Below are positions 53,497 through 58,252 of a stretch of DNA of 58,252 nt, piece after piece. Made by a program: the position numbers and the translations under genes. Under the pieces are notes generated by a model. That model saw only the letters and a list, made by a program, of their open reading frames with translations. It was not told where the DNA came from and ran no database searches. Within the stretch, counting starts at the first letter, position 1, and every line of letters starts with the position of its first letter. Origin of the DNA: JAMQKA01 sp043951865 (GTDB taxonomy: Bacteria; Bacteroidota; Rhodothermia; Balneolales; Balneolaceae); NCBI RefSeq assembly GCF_043951865.1, contig NZ_JBINJF010000028.1:1-58252 (forward strand). The letters are read 5' to 3'.

Positions 53497-54606
53497 ATGA
53501 TAAAAACGATTTTATCAAATACAGACCTGCCCATCAAAAAGCGGCTAAAGAATCTTCTATTTTATTATTCCAGGAAGCGGGGGGCGGAGAAGTCTTGGTC
53601 TCAACGGCATGAACGGGTGTTCAGTGCCAACGAAACCTATCGAACGGCCTGCGATGAACAGGTGGAAGCCGAACATAAAAACAGGTGGGCGGTGTTCAGA
53701 AAAAATGTTGATTTGGATACACTGAGAATATGTGCCAACATGTCTGGAAAATCGGATGCACGAATGGTTCCCGAAGATATTTTTGTATCCGATATCGAGC
53801 CTACATTAATGGATAATGAGTCAGCTCATTTTTTTAGCCATAAAAGTTTTTACAACCGCTGGTTTCCCGATGGAACATTTCCTGAAAGTTTTCTTCACGG
53901 GATAGAGGGTCGATACCTGGATTCTGATTTAAAGGAGATTCATTTTGACGAGCTGTCCCAAAAGGCAGGTACACTCTCATTCCCGGTGGTAATGAAGCCC
54001 AACGTAGATTCATTTGGAGGCCAGGATGTTTTTATTGTTAAAAGTGCGGAGGAACTAATTCACAGGTGCAGGGAAAGCCAGGATTTTGTTGTGCAGGAGC
54101 GAGTTTTGCAACATCATTTTTTTGAAAAATTTAATCCGGTGGGGCTAAATACTATCCGGGTCTATATCTATAAATCAGTAAAAGATAATACCCCTCATGT
54201 GCTCAGCATGGCACTGCGCATGGGAAAAGGCGGTTCACTCGATAATGAGACCTCGGGGGGGATCCATACAAGAATCCGCGAAAATGGTTTTTTAAACAGG
54301 TATGCGGTTGATAAATATGGAACTAAATATACCGAACACCCGGATACGGGCTATACATTTGACATCCAGGTACCCGCCCATGAGGAGCTGAAGCAGTTCT
54401 GCCTGGATGTGGCCGGAGATGTTTTTTTCGCAAGAATTATTGGGCTGGATGTTACCCGCGACAGAGAGGGCAATTGGAAGGTCATTGAAATTAACACGCA
54501 AGGCCATACCATCCGGTTCTCCCAGTATGGAGGAAAACCCTTTTTCGGAGAATTTACGGATGAAGTAATTGAATATTGCAAAACCAACCACTGGGCATTA
54601 CAATGA
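53497..54606 (+). CDS. Sugar-transfer-associated ATP-grasp protein, copy 1
   Basis: A 369-residue ATP-grasp ligase-type protein (PF14397-like, found in capsule loci). ATP-site motifs: FPVVMKPNVDSFGGQDVFI, VQERVLQHH, LNTIRVYIYKSV with SGGIHTRI, and the metal motif KVIEINTQGH. Start at ATG 53497; TTG 53461 would overlap the deacetylase gene by 17 bases. Probably links an amino acid or similar group to a sugar; both substrates are inferred. Confidence 0.8.
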   Translation: MIKTILSNTDLPIKKRLKNLLFYYSRKRGAEKSWSQRHERVFSANETYRTACDEQVEAEHKNRWAVFRKNVDLDTLRICANMSGKSDARMVPEDIFVSDIEPTLMDNESAHFFSHKSFYNRWFPDGTFPESFLHGIEGRYLDSDLKEIHFDELSQKAGTLSFPVVMKPNVDSFGGQDVFIVKSAEELIHRCRESQDFVVQERVLQHHFFEKFNPVGLNTIRVYIYKSVKDNTPHVLSMALRMGKGGSLDNETSGGIHTRIRENGFLNRYAVDKYGTKYTEHPDTGYTFDIQVPAHEELKQFCLDVAGDVFFARIIGLDVTRDREGNWKVIEINTQGHTIRFSQYGGKPFFGEFTDEVIEYCKTNHWALQ

Positions 54607-54727
54607 TTGGACTAGGCAGAAGTGGCTATTGAGTAGCATTGGTACCCTCCCTGTCGCATCGCTGAAGGAGCTGATGCTGACCCAATCAGGAGAGTCATTA
54701 CACGGATATACAAGTGATAGAATAAGA

Positions 54728-55822
54728 ATGGAAAAGAAAAGACAATACAGTTTAACATCCAGAGCCTTGTACAGGGGGAAAATGTTTCTTGAGCGGATCA
54801 ACAAATCTTGGTCCGGATATCTGAGATACAGGATGTCAAGAGATGAAGCAAAGAAGATTAGGGAGAGGGTGATTACTCGAAACGGGCAGCAGATAGTTGA
54901 TCAAAAGATGATAAAGACCATTAAAACCTACTGTCGAGACGTTTTTGATAGCCCGGCGTATTGGCCCTGGCTGGCCCTGTATACCGAGTTGAGGGGCGAG
55001 TTCAAAGAAGGATGGATTCCCGACGAGTATTATCGTTTTAAACTGTTGCCTAAGATGAATCCTGAAAAGTATATGCGCTTTAGCGAAGCGAAGGCCTTAG
55101 ATCACAAAATATTTAATAGCTCAATTGTAAAATCGATAGTTGTTCGTGCTAACGGTCTCTACTTTGATGAAGAGGGTCGATTTAAAACTAAGAATGAGGC
55201 GCTGCAGATATTACGCGACCAGCCTGGAGAAATCATTATAAAGCCCGTTAGCGGTCGGAGTGGAAATGAAATAATGTTTAAAGATCCCCAAGAGATAGAT
55301 TTACAGGAATTATCTCCTGGAGCCGACCTGGTATTCCAGAACGTGGTTAAGCAGCACCCGGAAATGAGCAGCCTATATCCTCACTCCGTCAATACATTTC
55401 GAGTTATGAGTTACCTAACGCAAGATGGAGAGATAAAAATCAAGTTTATTATTATTCGGTTTGGCATTGGTGGAAACCGGGTTGACAATGCCTCCCAGGG
55501 AGGAAACTGGATTTTTGTCTATCCTGACGGCACCGTATCACCAAAAGCGTATGAGGGGAACGGAATACCTGTGAACAACAGGCATCCCGATACCGGGACA
55601 AGATATGCTGATCTGAATCTTCCCTTTATACCAAAAATCACCGCATTTTGCCGGGATGCTCACTGCCATTTTCCCTATACCAGGATAATTGGATGGGATG
55701 TGTTTGTAGACGCGGAAGGAGAACCAAAACTGATCGAGTGGAATGCAAACAACCCGTTTTTCTGGGCTATTGAAGCGCGGTTCGGCCCCATTTTCGACGA
55801 ACCGGAATGTATGAACCTGTAA
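54728..55822 (+). CDS. Sugar-transfer-associated ATP-grasp protein, copy 2
   Basis: A second PF14397-like protein of 364 residues from ATG 54728. Motifs: EIIIKPVSGRSGNEIMF, LVFQNVVKQHP, NTFRVMSYL, ASQGGNWIFV and the metal motif KLIEWNANNP. It diverges strongly from copy 1, so it is not a fresh duplicate. A longer frame begins inside copy 1 (54569), but its first ~50 residues are poor. Confidence 0.78.
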   Translation: MEKKRQYSLTSRALYRGKMFLERINKSWSGYLRYRMSRDEAKKIRERVITRNGQQIVDQKMIKTIKTYCRDVFDSPAYWPWLALYTELRGEFKEGWIPDEYYRFKLLPKMNPEKYMRFSEAKALDHKIFNSSIVKSIVVRANGLYFDEEGRFKTKNEALQILRDQPGEIIIKPVSGRSGNEIMFKDPQEIDLQELSPGADLVFQNVVKQHPEMSSLYPHSVNTFRVMSYLTQDGEIKIKFIIIRFGIGGNRVDNASQGGNWIFVYPDGTVSPKAYEGNGIPVNNRHPDTGTRYADLNLPFIPKITAFCRDAHCHFPYTRIIGWDVFVDAEGEPKLIEWNANNPFFWAIEARFGPIFDEPECMNL

Positions 55823-55871
55823 GAGACCGCCGAACTGCGAGTATAAACACCGGACAGAGTCATTGAATACA

Positions 55872-55940
55872 TTTAACCTGGATTGTTCACAAGCAATATT
55901 CATTGATACTGTAAATTATTGTGTAATAATCCAGGTTAAA
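55872..55940. repeat. 13-bp inverted repeat ahead of the third ATP-grasp gene
   Basis: TTTAACCTGGATT (55872-55884) and its perfect complement (55928-55940) with a 43-base centre that is partly self-complementary. It lies about 110 bases before the start of the next gene. Its arm differs from the sigma-54 enhancer palindrome. It may be a leader hairpin or operator. Confidence 0.6.
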
Positions 55941-56049
55941 AGAACCGCAGATTTAACAACAGATTTCTCCAAATTATCATGCGGATATCGATGAACTCCA
56001 CGAGTACGTATGATCAGAATAATAAATCTACAGTAGTTGGAGCAATAGA

Positions 56050-57066
56050 ATGAAAATAGCTATCCATCAAAAGCAAGACGATTTCAGTTCCAAATGGATC
56101 GAATACTGCGAAGAACACGATATCAATTACAAGATTGTAAACTGTTACTCCACTGATATTATTGAGCAGGTGGAAGACTGCGATGCCCTTATGTGGCACT
56201 TCAACCAGGCAAGGGCCGAAGATGTACTTTTTGCCAAACAGCTGATTTTTGCGCTGCAAACCGCCGGCAAAAAAGTGTTTCCTGACTTTTACACCGGATG
56301 GCATTTTGACGACAAGGTCGGACAAAAATATCTGCTGGAAGCAATAGGGGCGCCGGCGGTTCCCTCCTATGTATTTTACAACAAGCAAGAGGCGCTGAAC
56401 TGGGTCGAAAATACGACTTTTCCCAAGGTGTTTAAGCTCCGCAGAGGGGCCGGGTCAGCCCACGTAAAATTGGTGAATAACCGGTCTGAAGCTGCCAGGC
56501 TGGTCCATCGGGCTTTTTCCCGTGGATTTAGCCAGTATGATAAAGTGGCAAATCTCAAGGACCGCTGGTATAAATTCAGAAAGGGAAAAACCAGCTGGTG
56601 GGATGTGACCAAGGGGATACTGCGATTAGCGAGAACCACGGAATTTGCTCGAATAATCGGTCCTGAAAAGGGATACGTGTACTTCCAGGATTTTATTCCC
56701 GGCAATGATTATGATATCCGGGTGATCGTTATTGACGGCAAGGCCTTTGCCATTAAACGGTTGGTCCGTGAGGGAGATTTCAGGGCTTCCGGAAGCGGCC
56801 ATGTGCTGTTTGAAAAAAAACATTTTGATGAGGAGACCATCCGCCTGTCGCAGGAGGTTGCCGAAAAGGTACAAAGTCAATGTCTGGCGATCGATTACGT
56901 GTATGACAAGGAAAACCGTCCCTTTATAGTCGAGTTGAGTTACGGATTTGTTAAAGAAGTGTACTACAACTGTGAAGGATACTGGGACCGGCAATTAAAC
57001 TGGCATCAAGGTCGATTTGATGCCCAGGGATGGATGGTTGAAAGCCTGGTTAAAAATGCAGGTTGA
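56050..57066 (+). CDS. ATP-grasp ligase (RimK-like)
   Basis: A 338-residue protein with an ATP-grasp fold of a different family from the two before it: FPKVFKLRRGAGSAHVKL (ATP clasp), VYFQDFIPGNDYDIRVIVI, AFAIKRLVREGDFRASGSG, and metal site FIVELSYGF. The N-terminal ~80 residues form a small pre-ATP domain (LMWHFNQAR). RimK-type enzymes form amide bonds to carboxylates. It is the last gene of the locus, 227 bases after copy 2. Confidence 0.8.
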   Translation: MKIAIHQKQDDFSSKWIEYCEEHDINYKIVNCYSTDIIEQVEDCDALMWHFNQARAEDVLFAKQLIFALQTAGKKVFPDFYTGWHFDDKVGQKYLLEAIGAPAVPSYVFYNKQEALNWVENTTFPKVFKLRRGAGSAHVKLVNNRSEAARLVHRAFSRGFSQYDKVANLKDRWYKFRKGKTSWWDVTKGILRLARTTEFARIIGPEKGYVYFQDFIPGNDYDIRVIVIDGKAFAIKRLVREGDFRASGSGHVLFEKKHFDEETIRLSQEVAEKVQSQCLAIDYVYDKENRPFIVELSYGFVKEVYYNCEGYWDRQLNWHQGRFDAQGWMVESLVKNAG

Positions 57067-57135
57067 TTACGTTGATTGAATAGGGAATTGCAAAACTTTT
57101 AGCCAGCTACATTTTAAAACAGAGGTGGATTTTTT

Positions 57136-57175
57136 GAGGGCTTTGCGAAACCCCTTTTGCAAAGTCCCTCTTTTT
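57136..57175 (+). terminator. Terminator after the polysaccharide locus
   Basis: Arms GAGGGCTTTGC (57136-57146) and GCAAAGTCCCTC (57159-57170, one bulged base) with T-run 57171-57175. It closes the locus on the right. Confidence 0.8.
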
Positions 57176-57345
57176 ATGTGAAGAAAAAATGAACGCTCCT
57201 TTTGGGGATAAAATGTTTGTGGTTTTTTGGATACCCAACTAAACATCAAAAGACCTAAGTTCTGCCCAATCTCAATAATTAACATGAGTTCGATATAGTT
57301 TCCAGCTTTAACATTGTTTCTTAATTTTTTGGGGCAGGGCTTAAT

Positions 57346-57461
57346 CTCCCCTTCAGGGGAGCGCCGCCGAAGGCGGGAGGGGTGTTATTCTATGTTAGTG
57401 GCCTGAACCTCCCGATCCAATCGCCAGACCCACACGATTGCCCCACCCTCCTCAAGGAGGG
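57346..57461. repeat. Cluster of GC-rich hairpins
   Basis: CTCCCC-ttca-GGGGAG (57346-57361), CCGCC-gaa-GGCGG (57364-57376) and CCCTCCT-ca-AGGAGGG (57446-57461) stand out of an AT-rich surrounding. The outer parts are roughly inverted copies of each other (AGGGGTG near 57380 and CCACCCTC at 57443), as in dispersed intergenic repeats of the REP type. Confidence 0.7.
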
Positions 57462-57475
57462 ACTGTTTTCTTGCC

Positions 57476-58024
57476 ATTTCAAGGGAAACAGGCATTCTGG
57501 GTGAGATCACTATGTAGAACTCAGGTTAATTGCTTGGGTTACCCTGATTATTGTTGGCCCTTCCTTTAGGTTTTCTCCCTTTCTTAGAAAATTCGGAACT
57601 TTATCAAGCGTACTCTATATAAGCTTCTTGTGTGCTCTCGATACTGTTTGAATGGCTCTATAACAGCAGTTAATCTCTACCTTTGAAGAATTTGTATAAC
57701 AGGCAGAATGCTCAATTCTATTTTTATTAGAACAAATAAAATAAAGTATTGGAAATTTCTAATATTTGTGTATACTAGGGCAGCAAGAAGAGGTTAACTC
57801 CTCAATTTATAGTTGTTTACATCTAAAGTAATATCATCTACATCGCATAAAGATCTACGATAGGAGCCTGTAATGGCATGTCAAAAGGTACAGAAGTGTT
57901 TTAAGTTAGATCTTTTATGCGAAAATAAATATTATAAAAAGTTAATTTTATTAAAAAATACTGTAACAATTACTGGGTAAACCCTTCTTAGACTACCCAA
58001 ATAACTAACACAATATCATCTACA
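57476..58024. other. AT-rich intergenic region
   Basis: No gene or clear repeat is supported. Probably the promoter region of the secreted protein gene that follows. Confidence 0.5.
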
Positions 58025-58252
58025 ATGCTCTCTCACATCCCTCGCAAGGACTGCGGCGGTTGCACGCCGTTTACAAATTTTATACAAAGTAAAAATTATA
58101 TAATAAAAGCTTCTCTGCATTTCGCTTTTCTGGTCGTTCTCATAATTGGACTGCCCCTGTTGCTGTCTGCCCAGACGTTGGACAGTGTATCGGGGGATCG
58201 CCAGGCGCTGGTGGATCTGTACCAGGCGACGGGCGGTCCGGGCTGGGACAAC
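58025..58252 (+). CDS. Secreted leucine-rich-repeat-type protein, 5' part
   Basis: ATG 58025 opens a frame that runs off the window (76 codons). A signal peptide-like stretch (FAFLVVLIIGLPLLLSAQ) is preceded by a basic segment. The mature part begins TLDSVSGDRQALVDLYQATG and then GPGWDN, matching the capping segment A-L-V-x-L-Y-x-x-T-x-G-x-x-W-x-N that starts bacterial secreted LRR proteins. The repeats themselves are beyond the window. Confidence 0.7.
   Translation, partial: MLSHIPRKDCGGCTPFTNFIQSKNYIIKASLHFAFLVVLIIGLPLLLSAQTLDSVSGDRQALVDLYQATGGPGWDN

Overview
The window looks like a chromosomal piece of a Gram-negative bacterium of the Bacteroidota/Balneolota type. It has lpxH (lipid A), an F1 beta subunit gene paired only with epsilon and away from the other ATP synthase genes, a beta subunit with an extra acidic segment, and the fixed order yceD-rpmF-plsX-fabH-fabD-fabG-acpP-fabF-rnc. 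Several starts are TTG or have weak Shine-Dalgarno sequences. The lineage is an inference from gene content; no rRNA or tRNA gene was seen.

Region 1 (about 0.5-18 kb) is housekeeping: a Na/phosphate cotransporter, atpD-atpC with hairpins after each gene, a minus-strand operon (polyprenyl synthase, lpxH, class A penicillin-binding protein), pgi, a deoxynucleoside kinase and the fatty-acid/phospholipid operon ending in rnc. Two arrays of a 7-bp intergenic repeat lie here.

Region 2 (18-25 kb) is a scarred accessory junction: an AT-rich sulfotransferase-like gene, a 22-bp perfect hairpin, a decayed transposase, an orphan sigma-54 activator with no sensor domain, and a minus-strand operon encoding a degenerate activator-like AAA+ protein, a doubtful small ORF and a DUF5343-like/TPR protein.

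Region 3 (25-57 kb) is a large surface-polysaccharide locus: GDP-fucose synthesis (fcl, gmd), a UDP-sugar dehydrogenase, an ABC flippase, a CDP-sugar branch (rfbF, C-methyltransferase, epimerases, rfbC-like epimerase), two near-identical flavoproteins, six glycosyltransferases, an EpsG-like polymerase, a deacetylase-like protein and three ATP-grasp ligases. A membrane-anchored sugar dehydrogenase with a cytochrome c domain is embedded on the opposite strand.

The most interesting signal is regulatory. Three copies of a palindrome (arm GGGTAATTTTTAC, mirrored after 11-12 bp) lie upstream of four matches to the sigma-54 -24/-12 promoter (TGGCAC-N5-TTG[A/T]). One copy sits between two divergent promoters: one fires into the sugar locus, the other into the degenerate AAA+ operon. 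The other copies precede the CDP-sugar operon and the rfbC operon. I infer one sigma-54 regulon in which the orphan activator at 20.7 kb switches on polysaccharide synthesis, and the degenerate AAA+ protein, itself under the same control, modulates it. One leader also carries two overlapping small ORFs and an attenuator-like hairpin. The window ends in the 5' part of a secreted leucine-rich-repeat-type protein.
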